Shown: positions 33,177 through 45,523 of the stretch, piece by piece
Layout of the letters: each line of letters opens with the position of its first letter
How positions within the stretch are numbered: position 1 is the stretch's first letter
Origin: Umbelopsis isabellina
Taxonomy: Eukaryota > Mucoromycota > Umbelopsidomycetes > Umbelopsidales > Umbelopsidaceae
DNA: 64,000 nt
Direction: 5' to 3'
Assembly (NCBI GenBank): GCA_016758905.1
Contig: JAEPQZ010000004.1
Coordinates: 1,302,001-1,366,000, forward strand
Notes under the pieces: generated by a model
Told to the model about the DNA's origin: nothing
Seen by the model: the letters and a program-made list of their open reading frames with translations, nothing else
Databases searched by the model: none
Program-made: the position numbers and the translations under genes

Positions 33177-34907
33177 TTAACGGTGGAACTGGTCCTCAGT
33201 CACGCCCTTGCCCATAGCAGCAGTGGATGCAACACCACCAGTGACGGTCTTGATCAACTCATCAGCATAGTTGGCTCCACTCCACTTTTGATGCTGAAGG
33301 ACATCAACACCAGCTTCTCTTTCCTTGCGCTGAACACCAGCAACATAAGCAAGCATACCACGCTCAGCATATCCTTTGGCGAAGGTTGCAGTGGCGAGAG
33401 CATTGGCATGGAGACCACCAAGGGTGATGAATTGCCAAACAAAGCCGAGTTTACCCAATTCCTTAATGTAAGACTCCATATCGTTGTCGGTCATACCAGC
33501 AGCGTCCCAGTTGAAGGAAGGAGACAAGTTGTAGGAAAGCAAAACGTCAGGGAATTTGGACAAAACACCTTTAGAGAATTGCTGGGCTTGTGATAGAATA
33601 GGCTTCTTAGTCTCCATCCAAAGCATATCAGCATAGGGAGCAAAGCAGATGCAACGGTGAGTAGCGCATTCGGTACCACCTTGGTAACGGTAGTAACCTT
33701 CTCTAACACGGGGCAAATCCCAGTCCCAGGAGATCTCAACACCATACTTCTTTGCGATAGTTCTAGCCTCGCTGTTGGACCTGAATTCAATATCCTTATA
33801 CCAGTTGTCAACTTTACTGCCATGGCCCTTGGATTTAAGAACCTCAGCAACGGCATCACCATAGCGAGCAAGTTTAGCTTCCTGGATCCACTTATCCTCA
33901 ACTGCCTGCAGCTGATCGCCTGACTTTCCGGCTTGCTCGGCCTCATACATGACTTGAACGAGAGGAGGGAGGCTAGTGTTGGTAGCGCCGAGGATGAAAG
34001 CATGATCACGGTAGTCAATGTTGCTTGTGATCAAGGTGGCAGCTTCAGCATCTGAGCGGGCAACAACAATGTTGTCAACACCCATGATATCGTATTGGAC
34101 ACGAATAGCAACCAAGCGGTTGATGTGTTCAGAGATGGGGACAAGAACTTTTCCGGCCATGTGACCACACTTCTTAGTACCAGCGGCTTGATCTTCAACT
34201 GTGAAAATTAAAAAAAAGAAAATTTTGGTTACTCATTCATTTCGCAGACGGAATATTCCGTAAATGGAATTGCGGGGAAGTATTTTAGCAGCTGTCATCT
34301 GCATATGAAACTTACTGTGAATACCGGCAGCTCCGCGCTCAACAAACATCTTGGTAAGCTTCATAACAGCGGTAATACCACCATGACCAGTATCAGCATC
34401 AGCAACAATGGGGCGGAGATAGTCAATATAAGGAGTCTTGGCTCTTTCTTCCTTGGACACGGAGAAACGAGCTTCGTGTTGTTTACGATCGTGGAAAAGT
34501 TGAGCCATGAACAAATGCTCAACCTTGTTAGGAACAGTGTCCATAGGATAGTCAGCTAGATCTGGACCAGGCTCGTTGGAGCTAGAAGCAGTGGAAGAGG
34601 ATTGCCAGCCGGAAACATACACAGTCTCCAAGTGAGGAGCCATTTGTGTGATCTGGACGGGATCCAAAGCACCAAAGGTATGGGAAGCAGTACCGTTCTT
34701 CTTGTGATTTTTCAGCAAGCTCCAAAGCTTTTTGGCTTGGTCATTGGAAGGATATTGAATGGGAAGTGTACCACGCTTGGAAATAATAGCCTCAGCAGTG
34801 TAAGGACGCTTCACGAGACGGAAACGATCGGAGGACCACCATTGTTTGAGTTGATCGACTTGTTGTTGGAACTCACGTTCCTCCTGCTGAAGGAATTCAG
34901 AAACCAT
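33177..34907 (-). CDS. ICL1: isocitrate lyase
   Basis: Glyoxylate-cycle enzyme that cleaves isocitrate to succinate and glyoxylate, needed for growth on acetate and fatty acids. Two main exons, about 540 residues. Exon 1 begins [20 protein letters not shown] and includes [11 protein letters not shown] and [19 protein letters not shown]. Across the intron near 34200-34310 comes [20 protein letters not shown], carrying the catalytic KKCGH signature. [56 protein letters not shown] and [20 protein letters not shown] are further family blocks. The C-terminus (VTEDQFHR) is not a PTS1 signal, so peroxisomal import, if any, would need another route. Strong codon bias suggests high expression. Confidence 0.98.
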
Positions 34908-35394
34908 GCTGTGTTTTGAAGGAAAAGGGGGATTTAAAAAGGATGCAAAGCAAAACAAGATGTAGCAGCAGAAGAGCTGGCAATTTATATTGGTTTCATG
35001 TGTCTATTCGTCCGCCCTGGCTTGCCCGTGATCCCCCGCAAATGGAATTTGTCGGCATGTGAAGATGAACAAAGGCTCTAATGGCAGACACTCAAGCTGG
35101 CCTTGATCACGCGCCTCAGCCATTGCGCAAATGTGATTGGCTGAAATACTATGGCTGTTTATGACTGTCCAGCTTGGTAAGCTGAAATGAGAACACCTTT
35201 GGCTGCTTACAATTGTAGTATCTCTAACCTTGTATTCAATGCTAATGATAAATTTTAATTCTTTCAACTCGTTCGTCTCATGTCCATATATCAACTAAAA
35301 ATAATAATACATTTGAAATTTCGTGTTTTAAAAACGAATCATATGACTCTAAAATTATTTCAATCTGCTTGAATCTAATGAGTTGTATTGCTAA
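34908..35394 (-). promoter_or_regulatory. ICL1 promoter and CYM1 3' region
   Basis: A 487-base spacer. Reading toward ICL1 there is a GCGGGGG element at 35033-35039, which fits the fungal carbon-repressor consensus SYGGRG (CreA/Mig1 type). A CCAAT box lies at about 35136-35140. Carbon-source control of ICL1 is usual in fungi; function of these sites is inferred. Confidence 0.4.
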
Positions 35395-38300
35395 TTATTT
35401 CGCAACTTCTGGCTCTGATCCAGTAGACGACGGAGTTGCCTCTCCCCAGCTACGAACATCCCATCCTTGAGCACTGGTGATTTTGTCATTCTTCTCGCCG
35501 AGGAGAGCAAGGGAATAGTGTTGTTTGACATCGGCTTCGGCAAGGTATTTGTGAGCTGCATATTTCACATCGTCTTCGGTGACATTGAGTAATTGTTCTC
35601 GGCGTCTTTGAAAGAAATAACAACAATCAGTCATACTGTGGGGAAAAAGGGCGGAGATGTATTGTGTTGCTTACCTTTGACGAAGATCGTCTGATATGCC
35701 ATCAGTGAATTGAAGTAGACCTTCTTTAGAAACACTAATGGGGGCATCCACTCCTTGGAAGATTGAAAGTTTGGCTTCAGTCATCTCCTGCTCCGAGAAT
35801 TTCCGTTTGGCAATCCAATCAATTGCTTTAGAGTATGTATCAATAGTTTCAAGTGACTTTGGATCCCGATATGAATAGAATGAGAACAGGCCATTCAAAC
35901 CGGCATACTGGGCTCCACCACCATAAGCTCCATTTTTCTCACGGATCTCACGGTGTAAAAAGTGAGATGTCATAAGCGAGGAAACAACCTGCAATTTGGC
36001 GCCATCGGCATGCGTATATGGAACACCTCGTAGAACTTTGGATGTGAAGTTTACAGAATAGGGCAACGGAAACAATGTTTTCCCGTATTGGGGAACGAAG
36101 ACAGCCTATAATATCACAATGGGTCAGGTTGTGTCAGAAATGTTAGGTCAGTGCACGTGCAGATCGGGGCTTACAGGCTCGCTTGGAAGTGAGATAGAGT
36201 CCTTGGACAAGCTTGAGAGGAACTTTGTCAGGATTTGTTCATTTTTAGCTACCACTTCTTCATCACAAGTGATAGCCACTCTCATAGTAGGTTGCTTGAG
36301 AACCAATTCAGAAATCATCTGTATGAGATTCCTTTTTAGCATACGGAAATAGCCGTGTTGATCTCCAAAAATATAAACAACTTACCTTAAGTTTGGACAC
36401 TACATCGGAAAGATCCTCAGTATTGGCTAGCTTATTCATGAAATCAACTTGGGTCATTCCACCATAAACTTCGGCATGACTCATAGCTGGCGTCAATGTG
36501 GAGCTTGCATATTGTCTAGCATACATGTGGCCATGTTCTGCGACAATGTTAACCATGGATGCTGCGTTCTGTGTACAGCAAAATTGGATTAGTTATTTCA
36601 CCAATATACTTGGTGAGCGGTTTTGCTAATTCAGTCATACCATAGCAATTAAAGTGCGAAGTTTGTTGACATCATCGAAATTGGTTTCGTGCACCAAAGT
36701 GGAGAGGATATCGTACATCTTATCTAAATTGCGATCCAAGCAGTTGCCGGTCAAGGCAATGCCTTCTTCAATATGTTCTAAATCAGAATGGCTAGTGGAT
36801 ATCAAGGTAGATGCTCTCAAACCACCAGTGAACAAACGAATTTCTTCATCAATGACTGCCATATCCTTGCTTTTGGTACCGAGAGATGTAAGTGCCTGCA
36901 ATTGTACCTATGAGTTAACAGAGTAGTAAAAGCTTGATATTCTAATTTTGTGACCAACTTACATCACAGAACAAAGGAAGATATATCCTCAACTCTGGTG
37001 GAATACCGCTGGAGGTACTGATAGCTCTAAAGTAAGTGATACCATTTGTTGCGGCAGTTCTCCATTGTACAGGGGTCTCGCCAACAGATGTATGTTCCAA
37101 TGGGGTTCTCTTTCCCTTTACTGGAATGTCACTGAGGTTCAAAGTTGGCAAACAGGACAGGTCTTCCGTCTTATCTTGGTTCTTAAGCAACTCTAATCCG
37201 CGTTCCTCAATCTCTTGTTTATCTTCTTCGCTTAGAGTTTTAACTTTGTCAGCCAACCGGCTTTGTTCCTCCTCCAACAATTCGGTTGAGTACTGTGCGG
37301 ATGGTTCCATAACAAAAGTGAGCTTATGTTTGTTGTTCAACAAGTATTTCTCAATTCTAGATTCAAAAAAGTTGCCTTCCGCAAGCTCTTTTCGAAGGCG
37401 ATCGATATAGGTATTGATTTCCAAAAGGTCAGCAGGATTGGTGCCGTTGAACCATCCAGAGGAAACACCGTGCATAATGTTCAAACCAAAATTGGCAGTT
37501 TTCTTTCCATATCCAATATTAGAATATATAAAAAGCATATTACTTCGGTGATAGTATTACTGCTACTTACATGCTTACGGCTAAGCTCCATTTGATGCAA
37601 GGCTGCTTCCACTCTATTAGAATCGAAGCCTTCTTGATGTGCCTTTTCGAAAACATCCTGAATGGTACTTTTGATCTTATCAATATCATCGGATTTGATT
37701 CCTTGAAGACCAACTGAGAAGCAGCTCTGCATGGTAGATGAGTCATAACCAGTATTGGCTGAGAACTCTGCACCTAGGCCGCTTTCAATCAGTGCTTTAT
37801 ACATGGGAGAAGCATGTCCGTCCAGCATTAAATAAGACAACAATCGCATAGCGAAAGTTTCAAAAACGTCCTACAAAAGATATTGTTACATTTTCATATC
37901 ATTATGTTTGATAACAAATCGCTTCTCCTTACTGTTGAATTGTTGGCCAAATAGGAAAGTGAAAGTTTAGCCTGTTTGTCACTATTTCCAACTGTAATAT
38001 TATCACAAGTCGTTAACACAAGGTGAATGATATTGACATTGCTGTCAATAATTGACAAAAGTCTTACATGGGTCAGCAGCGCAAGGCAACTTGAACTCTC
38101 GTGGGCTGTTCCATGGCACAGCCAACTTATTGACTTGTGGAACATCAATATGGTCGAAACCACGAATTTGTGCGTCGATTGCAGCTAGATGCTCTTCCAA
38201 TGGCAGATTTCCATATGTGTAAAACCTAGCATTTGATGGATGGTAAAAGGTTTTCTGAAAGTTCAAAAGTCCTTCATGGGTTAAATCGGTGATATTTTTC

Positions 38301-39331
38301 GGGTCTCCACCGCTAACATTCTCGTAGGTTGTCCCGGGGAACATGTGCTGTTGAGCACGTTGATAGAACAAGTAGCTGGAATCTGACATTTGTCCTTTCA
38401 TCTCGTTATAAACCACACCTTTGAAGACGATTGGGGACGATTTATCTGCAGAAGGGCTAAGTTACCTATGTGACAATATCATACCGCAAGTCAGTATAAT
38501 TACCTTTAGGATCCTCATGCTCCAAACGCCAGCCTTCTTGCTTGAAATCTAGCTTACGAAGATGTGGGAAGAAGGCCGCGTCCATATACACATCTCTCAA
38601 ATTTGCGTAATCAACAGCATTTGCAGATGCGAATGGATATATAGTGTAATCAGAGGCTAAAATGTACGCATGGGTTATCGAGCTGTTGTTGAGTTTGCTG
38701 ACCGCCCATTCAATAATTCAAAATCAATCAATGAACTTACCGGTAAATGCATTCATAAAGGTAGCCAGACTGCGATTAAGCATTTTGAAGAAAGGATCTC
38801 GAACAGGATACTTTTGACTGCCGCAAAGGGTTGTATGTTCCTAATATTGAGATGTTATTACTGTTATCTTTGAACCATGAAATGATATTGAATGAATTGT
38901 TACCAAAATATGTGGTACTCCAGTGCTGTCCGAGACAGGAGTCGAAAATCCGACAGCGAATACATTATTGGTATCATCCCTTTCAACATGCAAGTGCTGC
39001 GCTCCAGTTTTTTCATGTTGCAACTGAATAGCTGTAAGTTGAAGTTCTGGCACCGTGCGTGTCTAATTCAATTTTAACAGAAAGGATTGAGTATATAATT
39101 GTGGATATGTTCCATGCGACTAACTATTTACCTCTGTTACTTTGTAACCTTGTAGCTGATCGCCGGGTTTCAGTACGACTATTGATACTCATTGTTGAGA
39201 ATTGGCAAGGGTCTGGTGTCAAAGGTAGAAATAAAGAACATACCTGATTTTGAGTAGGCTCTTCTAAACACTTGTCTGAAGCCAGCGGTTCGAGCTACGC
39301 TCCGGGCAGCCAAGTTGCATTGTGAGAGCAT
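35395..39331 (-). CDS. CYM1: mitochondrial presequence protease CYM1/PreP
   Basis: M16C zinc metallopeptidase that degrades cleaved presequences in the mitochondrial matrix. About 10 exons, roughly 1000 residues. The presequence is [20 protein letters not shown] and VFRRAYSKS (ATG at 39331). The inverted zinc motif HILEH is split by an intron (GVPHIL | [20 protein letters not shown]), followed by [20 protein letters not shown]. The third zinc ligand lies in [20 protein letters not shown]. Further blocks are [60 protein letters not shown] and [20 protein letters not shown], the C-terminal R/Y region. The stop is at 35395-35397. All catalytic features are present. An upstream frame extension to 39421 exists, but the Arg-rich segment from 39331 makes the better targeting sequence. 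Confidence 0.96.
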
Positions 39332-39852
39332 TTCTTTGGAAAAGAGACTGACGAATATGTTTCGCTGCCAAAAAATCTGGGACACATTGAAAAATTTCAA
39401 ACTCATCAACAATGACAGCATTTTTGTGCAAGCAGCCTAACAAGATCCTGTAAACAACTAAGAACTCCACAAAGTAGTGTAGCATGTATGTGAAGATGTG
39501 TCTTATTCTTGGATATGCAAGCAATTGCGATGTGTTTCCTGCAATGCTCAGTTTGGCTATAATTTCATAAATCAATGTACGCCTTTCTCATCAATAGAAC
39601 TCTCACACCCAAGGTGCTCAAATTGAATATCGAAAGTAATACAAAAAATGGGAGCTTTAAATCACCATCCACTATTAGCCAGTCCTAACTGTTGCAAGCT
39701 TCAACTAAGCAGATGGTTGCTGAGCAAAAAAGTACTTTCAGGAACCGAATTTCATGAACACTCAGAAGAGCCGTCACGAAAAATCTTTTTTTGTTTAGGG
39801 CCAATTGCGCCAAAATAAAAATCTTTCTCTTTCCTCTTCTATATCAATAGTA
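39332..39852. promoter_or_regulatory. divergent promoter region, CYM1 / RPL22
   Basis: A 521-base spacer. Close to RPL22 there is CCAATTGCGCC at about 39801-39811, then an A/T-rich AAAATAAAAATC. A pyrimidine tract (TCTTTCTCTTTCCTCTTC, about 39822-39839) sits just before the start codon, a common arrangement at transcription starts of fungal ribosomal protein genes. Confidence 0.45.
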
Positions 39853-40224
39853 ATGGCCCCTGCTAAGTCTGCTGCCGCCAAGAAGGCTCAAAAGTTCGTC
39901 ATTGACTGCTCTGGTCCCGCCAACGACAAGATCTTCGATGCTGCTGCTTTTGAGAAGTATCTCCATGACCGCATCAAGGTTGAGGGTCGCACCAACAACC
40001 TCGGTGATGCCGTCAAGATCACCCGTGGTGGTGACTCCAAGATCACCGTCACTGCCAACATCCCCTTCTCCAAGCGTTACCTCAAGTACCTTACCAAGCG
40101 TTTCTTGAAGAAGCACCAGCTCCGTGACTGGCTCCGTGTCATTGCTACTGACAAGCAAACCTTCGAGCTCAAGTACTTCAACATCAACCAAGGTGAAGAT
40201 GAGGAGGAGGAGGATGACGAGTAA
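39853..40224 (+). CDS. RPL22: 60S ribosomal protein eL22
   Basis: Component of the large cytosolic ribosomal subunit. One uninterrupted coding exon of 123 codons plus stop. The sequence opens [100 protein letters not shown] and the acidic tail EDEEEEDDE are all standard eL22. Codons are strongly biased toward C-ending forms (GTC, ATC, AAG), as in ATP1. The start at 39853 is chosen over an upstream in-frame AUG at 39805 because the upstream segment is untranslated-looking and family members begin here. Lack of an intron is notable next to RPL5 at the other end of the window. Confidence 0.98.
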   Translation: MAPAKSAAAKKAQKFVIDCSGPANDKIFDAAAFEKYLHDRIKVEGRTNNLGDAVKITRGGDSKITVTANIPFSKRYLKYLTKRFLKKHQLRDWLRVIATDKQTFELKYFNINQGEDEEEEDDE

Positions 40225-40477
40225 ATTTCTTGATTACTCGTTGATCCTACTCAACCTCTCTAGAGTCTTGAAGACATGCAGACCCTTATTGACTTTTTTG
40301 AACAATAAATCCTGAAACCGTAAGGGCGAGATGACAACGAGCCCAGAGAGGTTTTAATTTCTCTCAAATCACAATGTCTGCCGATTAAAAAAAAGCCTTT
40401 GTATATGCGTTTATTATCTATGAATTTGAGTATTTGGCAACAGTCATTCTAAGCTGTATCATGTCGCTTTTAAGTGT

Positions 40478-42135
40478 CTATACCGGGTTGCCAAAATGTT
40501 TCATGATTTCCTTCATCTCGTCTTTATCAAGCTCTTCAAGGTTTTCTTTATCGGCGGCAACGACTTTTTGAGTTTCGCGTTGTCTTTCCTTTCGCTGGTG
40601 ATAGAGACTGCTGGCATCTCGCCTTAAAGCAGTGGAGTTTGTCAAAATGAAATAGTACCTGGTACAAGAGTGGGAATCTGTGTTTGATGGTTAGGGTAAA
40701 GCAACTTGCATATATCATGGAGATAAATATTGGATATACCAGTTGATTTTGCGGGAGAACAAACACATTGTTCTCTGAGCTGTGGCTGGAGAGGGCAATG
40801 TCCAACAGAATTATACTCGAAACCTATTTCGTTGAAGAAATGCAGTTCCTCTCTCCTCAAAAACAAGCTTGCGGCAAAAGTTTGCACAACTGTATCACTC
40901 CATCTACAAATACGTTATTACTGTGCTTATCATAGCATGAGTTGGCGTTGCTTTTACCAACCTTTCATAGAAGAAGCCTCCTCTTTTATCGAGGTGTTCA
41001 AAGTACGCACGGTATGCATCTGAGCGGACGTAATCCATTGAATAGATTGCAAAGTGGTTCCAAAACAGACAGCCATTGTAACGTTGCCAACCTTCGTTTG
41101 TGAGTAGTGGCTGAATGCTCTGATTGTAAGGGACTACTTTATCCCAATTATTCGAGATGAAGTCACGAAGTGCTGACCAAAGCGTTGGCATGGTCTCTGT
41201 CTTTTCACCATCGTTAACAACAAAAGCTTGATTGCAACAAAAAGATCTGGTCAGGAGATTAAGTTGTTGTAATCATGCTGTCAGTCTAGTCTCTTACCAA
41301 ACTTTTTGTTATTTTCCTTCATAACTACAAACGGATCAAATGGCATATCACATAAATAGTTGGATTCTGGTTCTACTCGCCAGTAATACTCCAAATCTTT
41401 CAGCAGAGGATGATAATGGATAAAACCAGCATTGTATCTAATTGACAAGATTATTAGCTGTCGATGATCTATTGAATTAGTCCATGTTAACACTTGCCTG
41501 CTTCTCAGTCTGAAATCAAGACTACCACCTCTAAAAATATCCAATTCTGACATTCTGTCCATCTCCTCCTCAGCAGCTCTGGTATCAATCCAATGAGGAT
41601 ATGACCATTCTCTACGATCTATGATACCATAGAACATTGGCGCTGCGGAGAGTAATTGGGTATATTTCTTGAAATCGTCGCTTAATGGCTGATCGCTGAG
41701 GAATATCCATGGATAGTTGTACCGATGATTCCAACGTTCTTCTATGTTTTGAATTGTGGCACGAATATTGTGCAAATCACCGTTGCGAACTACAGCCACT
41801 AGTGCGGCTTTTATGGGGATTGACTGATTGACTAATGACCAGTCAAGCTTGATATCCACATCCAACGGCGCCTCGCCAAGGTGATGAGCTATTTTTTCAT
41901 CCTGCATGAAATCTATCATGGCATGACGATAGAGGTTTTCTGCAATGATGTCTTTTTCTGATGGTATACTGCTTCTGCTATCTGCCACTCTGAATAGTAG
42001 AAAGTAGACTAATCCAGAAAACGCAGTCAGGATGAGCCAAAGAGCCACTCTGTTTCTCCAAAGATATGCTGTGATATGGTCATGGGAATCACGATGCCGC
42101 AAAGGCGGTTTTGCAGGATGATTTGAGCGAAACAT
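40478..42135 (-). CDS. GT15 (KRE2/MNT1-family) mannosyltransferase-like protein, catalytic residues altered
   Basis: Golgi type II membrane protein of the family that adds alpha-1,2-mannose to O- and N-glycans. About 480 residues, four or five exons. The cytosolic N-terminus MFRSNHPAKPPLRHRDSHDH leads to a TM (VALWLILTAFSGLVYFLLF). The GT15 core then reads IKAALVAVVRNGDLHNIRAT, WIFLSDQPLSDDFKKYTQ, EWSYPHWIDTRAAEEEMDRM, YYWRVEPESNYLCDMPFDPF, RYNGCLFWNHFAIYSMDYVR and GGFFYERWSDTVVQTFAASL. By recall of yeast Kre2, the proposed nucleophile Glu329 lies in the block FWSNFEI; here it is FWNHFAI (Ala). Kre2 His388 (IGYQHHP) aligns with Tyr in IGFEYNS. Asp361 (YERWxD) is kept. It may be a scaffold, a divergent transferase or inactive. 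A Lys/Glu-rich tail ends KHFGNPV. Confidence 0.85.
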
Positions 42136-42511
42136 GGACAAAGTGTCCACTCATTGGCAAGCACAATAGAAATATATGAGATATGAAGGGGCAAAGTTCA
42201 GGGGGGTCTCATTATAATCGAGTTACTCAAGACTTATAAGTTATATCAGTAATAGCAGAAAAATACAGGGTTTGCTTCCGATAGAACGTATAATTTCGTC
42301 ATATTTATCCATATATTAGACTTCAGTACAGTATGCTTAAAAGCAAATGGAAAATTATAGGACTACAGTCCTTACGTACATTTAACGCAAAGAATTCCAG
42401 TAAGTTCCCAGTAATGTACTGTCCATCTTTAAAGTCCGCCAGAAAGCAGCAGTCTTTTGATATGCTTCCAAAGTACAAAATATCGACGCAGTAATCGACT
42501 TTAACCTCACA
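42136..42511. promoter_or_regulatory. divergent promoter region, GT15 protein / pICln
   Basis: A 376-base AT-rich spacer between divergent start codons, with no specific motif recognised. Confidence 0.35.
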
Positions 42512-43276
42512 ATGCCAGTTGCCATTCTCTCTTCACCACCTGATCTTTCTGGTGAAGTTGTGCGTCATAATGAGACTGGAGTAAAGTTGGATGTGTCACC
42601 GCCACTTGCTGGATTAAGCGGCGATCTGGTTGGCGATCTCAACATAACGGAAAGGTATTGAATTCATATGATCGGTCAGAATCTGTCTTTGACTCGATCT
42701 TTCCACTGATCTTCCAGTCTTATCATTCGCTAGCCAAGTCTATTTCTGGTCCGCTTCCCACAACACTGGTATTGCGCTTTGGTATCCTGATATAATTCTT
42801 CATGCTATTATGCGTCAGGATGGCCGACAGGCTATGTACTGTCAATTAGGTGAAGGTATCCGATTCCCAGCTCAACTCACTTCCACTGAAGGCGGAGAGG
42901 ATGATGATGATGAGGAAACAACAACCGAATTGTTTTTCATCCCACAAAATGGGGAAGCATGTAAGTTGTCGTAGTGAGTTTGATTAAAGTTTAGCAATAT
43001 GCGCAGCAATTTGACATGTTGATTTTGTTACTAGTGGAGACACTGTACGACGCAATGTCACAATGTGCTGTTCTACATCCAGACGCCGGAGAAGAAGGAG
43101 ATGAACAGGAGGATGAGGAAGAAGAATGGTACGCCGACCCTAGTGACGAAGCCGAATTAAATGAAGTGCAACAAGCAGCATTAGATCATCTAGCTACTGT
43201 GTTTGAGCCCCGAGTGAATGGTAAAGCAGACCAGGGAAGTGATGATGGAGCGTTTGAGGACGCTATGGAAGATTAG
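42512..43276 (+). CDS. CLNS1A: methylosome subunit pICln
   Basis: Chaperone that binds Sm proteins and presents them to the PRMT5 methylosome for snRNP assembly. About 200 residues, three exons. A PH-like fold is visible: LDVSPPLAGLSGDLVGDLNI, TES|QVYFWSASHNTGIALWYP, ILHAIMRQDGRQAMYCQLGE, TTTELFFIPQNGEALETLYD and AMSQCAVLHPDAG. Acidic loops follow (EDDDDEE after residue about 115; EEGDEQEDEEEEWYADPSDE), and an acidic C-terminus ends FEDAMED. Acidic insert, W-containing loop and C-terminal motif match the animal and S. pombe proteins. Budding yeast has only the distant Lot5. Confidence 0.9.
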
Positions 43277-43407
43277 AGGGATTGATCTTTTGACAAATAA
43301 TAATAAAAATCGCATGTGATTCTGACAGTACGAAATTATGGCCACCCTTTTTAAAACTCCCAAGTTTGGCACTTGCCACAGTGTACCTTTTTGTGTTTGT
43401 TATTGTC

Positions 43408-44978
43408 ATGTTGTCATTGGCTGCATCTCGTACTTTGTTCTCCCGTGTGTCAACTGCTGCTGTTCGTTCGTCGGTATCTCGCAATACTGCTAGGTAAGTA
43501 CTGAGCATCTCTTCGCCAGGTACACATACCTTGCATCCTAGTGGCACTCACAATGTTCTTTGACTTTCATTAGAGCTTTCTCCAGCTCTATCGTTGCAAA
43601 CAACACCCCAACCTCACTTCACACTTTTACCGAAGAAGAGCTGATGCTCAAAGATGCAGGTATGTGCCGTCTGTAGTTGTCATACTCCTGTTATGTACCA
43701 CTCTCTAATTTCGGAGCTCTTTTGAAAAGTGTCACGCTTCGCTCAGGATGTTGTCAAGCCAAAGGTTTTGGAGATGGACGAAACTGAGCATTTAGATGCC
43801 ACTGTTCTCAAGGGGTTGTTTGAGCAAGGTGTAAGTTGATATTTCACAGATTTTGGCTGAGATTGCAATTCAGCTGATTAAACCCCACAAAACAAAATTT
43901 CATGACTTAGTTGATGGGTGTTGAAACTGAGGCTGAATACGATGGTTCCAATTGTTCTTTCACCTCTGCCATCATCACCATTGAGGAGTTGGCCAAAGTC
44001 GATCCATCTATCAGTGTTGTCTGCGACGTGCAGGTACGTGATTGAGCATACCTTTGAATACGCTATCATACCAATAATCATAAATGACTCTATCTCTTCA
44101 AATAGAATACCTTGGTCGGAACGCTTTTCCGCAAGTATGCCAACGAAGATATCAAGCAGAGATATCTTCCTCAGCTTGCCACTAACAAAGTAGGATGTTT
44201 CTGTCTTTCTGAAGCTGGTTCCGGAAGTGACGCTTTCGCTTTGCAAACCAGAGCTGAAGATAAGGGCGATCACTACCTCTTGAATGGTTCCAAGATGTGG
44301 ATTACCAACTCTAAGGAAGCTGAAATCTTCCTTGTGTTTGCCAATGTCGACCCCTCCAAGGGCTACAAGGGTATTACTTGCTTTGTTGTTGAGAAGGAAT
44401 GGGGTGTAGAGATTGCCAAGAAGGAGTCCAAGCTTGGAATTCGCGCTTCATCTACTTGTGTCTTGAACTTTGACGATATCAAGGTGCCCAAAGAGAATGT
44501 CCTTGGCGAGGTTGGCAAGGGATACAAGTATGCCATCGAAATTCTCAATGAAGGCCGTATTGGTATTGCCGCTCAAATGATCGGTCTTGCTCAAGGTGCC
44601 TATGATATTGCCTTGCCTTACCTCTTCCAACGCAAGCAGTTTGGCCAAGCCATCGGTTCATTCCAAGGCATGCAACATCAGTATGGCCAAATCGCCACTG
44701 AAATCGAAGCTGCTCGTTTGCTCACCTACAATGCCGCTCGTTTGAAGGAAGAGGGCAAGCCATTTATCAAGGAAGCTGCTATGGCCAAGTTGTACTCATC
44801 ACAGATTGCTGAAAAAGCTGCCTCAAAAGCCATTGAATGGATGGGCGGTATTGGATTCACCCGAGAGACTGGTGTAGAGAAATTCTTCAGAGATGCAAAG
44901 ATTGGTGCCATCTATGAGGGCACTAGTAACGTTCAACTTCAGACTATTGCTAAGCTGGTTTCTGAGCAGTACAAATAA
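43408..44978 (+). CDS. ACADSB: short/branched-chain acyl-CoA dehydrogenase
   Basis: Mitochondrial FAD enzyme oxidising 2-methylbutyryl-CoA and related short or branched acyl-CoA (isoleucine and valine breakdown). About 420 residues, five exons. The presequence [20 protein letters not shown] has Arg and Ser but no acid. The N-terminal domain is [20 protein letters not shown] and [19 protein letters not shown]. The acyl-CoA dehydrogenase signatures are [20 protein letters not shown] and [20 protein letters not shown]. The C-terminal part has [60 protein letters not shown] and [19 protein letters not shown]; Glu in YEGTS fits the catalytic base position of this subclass. It starts 131 bases after pICln on the same strand. 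Confidence 0.95.
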
Positions 44979-45523
44979 GCATATGACTTGCATATAAACC
45001 CCGAAGCATAGAGCTAGAGATTGTAACAAAGCCCGTCGTTGTACCACAAGACTCTGAGTGAGTCTACGTATACTTGACACTTTAATCAAAGTAAAAGATG
45101 CCTTTCTTTTCTGTAAAATAAATCATTCTCTTCAAGTAAGACTCATTGAAGTACCAAGATGAGAAATCTACCTAATTCTACAAATAGGAAAGTACCAGTA
45201 GCTAACGCAATCCAGATTTGGCTTCAACAATCTAGATATAAGTGTCATACTTAATAAGATATGCGTGTTTAGCCAATACATTGCACCATTGTCTGAATAT
45301 AAAGCGATCAGCTCTACTGCTGGATCTTCGAATTTCAGTATAAATAACTACACAAAAGACTCGTATGAATGAAAAAATAGCACAGCTCAGGGAATGCAGC
45401 GTTTTAATACAATCGAAATTGGTGAGATCATGGTAAAAATTGAGCTTGATTGGCGATATTTACAGTAAAATAAAGTGAACATGGAGAAAAATGGAATGTT
45501 GGGCGAGAGAGTACCAATTAAAT
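44979..45523. other. convergent 3' spacer, ACADSB / LLPH
   Basis: A 545-base AT-rich region between converging genes, with AATAAA-like signals (about 45118) and no recognisable gene. Confidence 0.4.

Noticed and set aside
33165-33593. 142-codon plus-strand open frame opposite isocitrate lyase
   Set aside because: Antisense shadow of a highly expressed gene; no family resemblance.
30353-34907. Idea of a gluconate/glyoxylate metabolic gene cluster (gluconokinase near isocitrate lyase)
   Set aside because: Intervening and flanking genes (AIG2-like, PMT, CYM1) are unrelated and strands are mixed; nothing supports co-regulation.
39844-40191. 115-codon minus-strand open frame opposite RPL22
   Set aside because: Antisense shadow of a strongly biased ribosomal protein gene.
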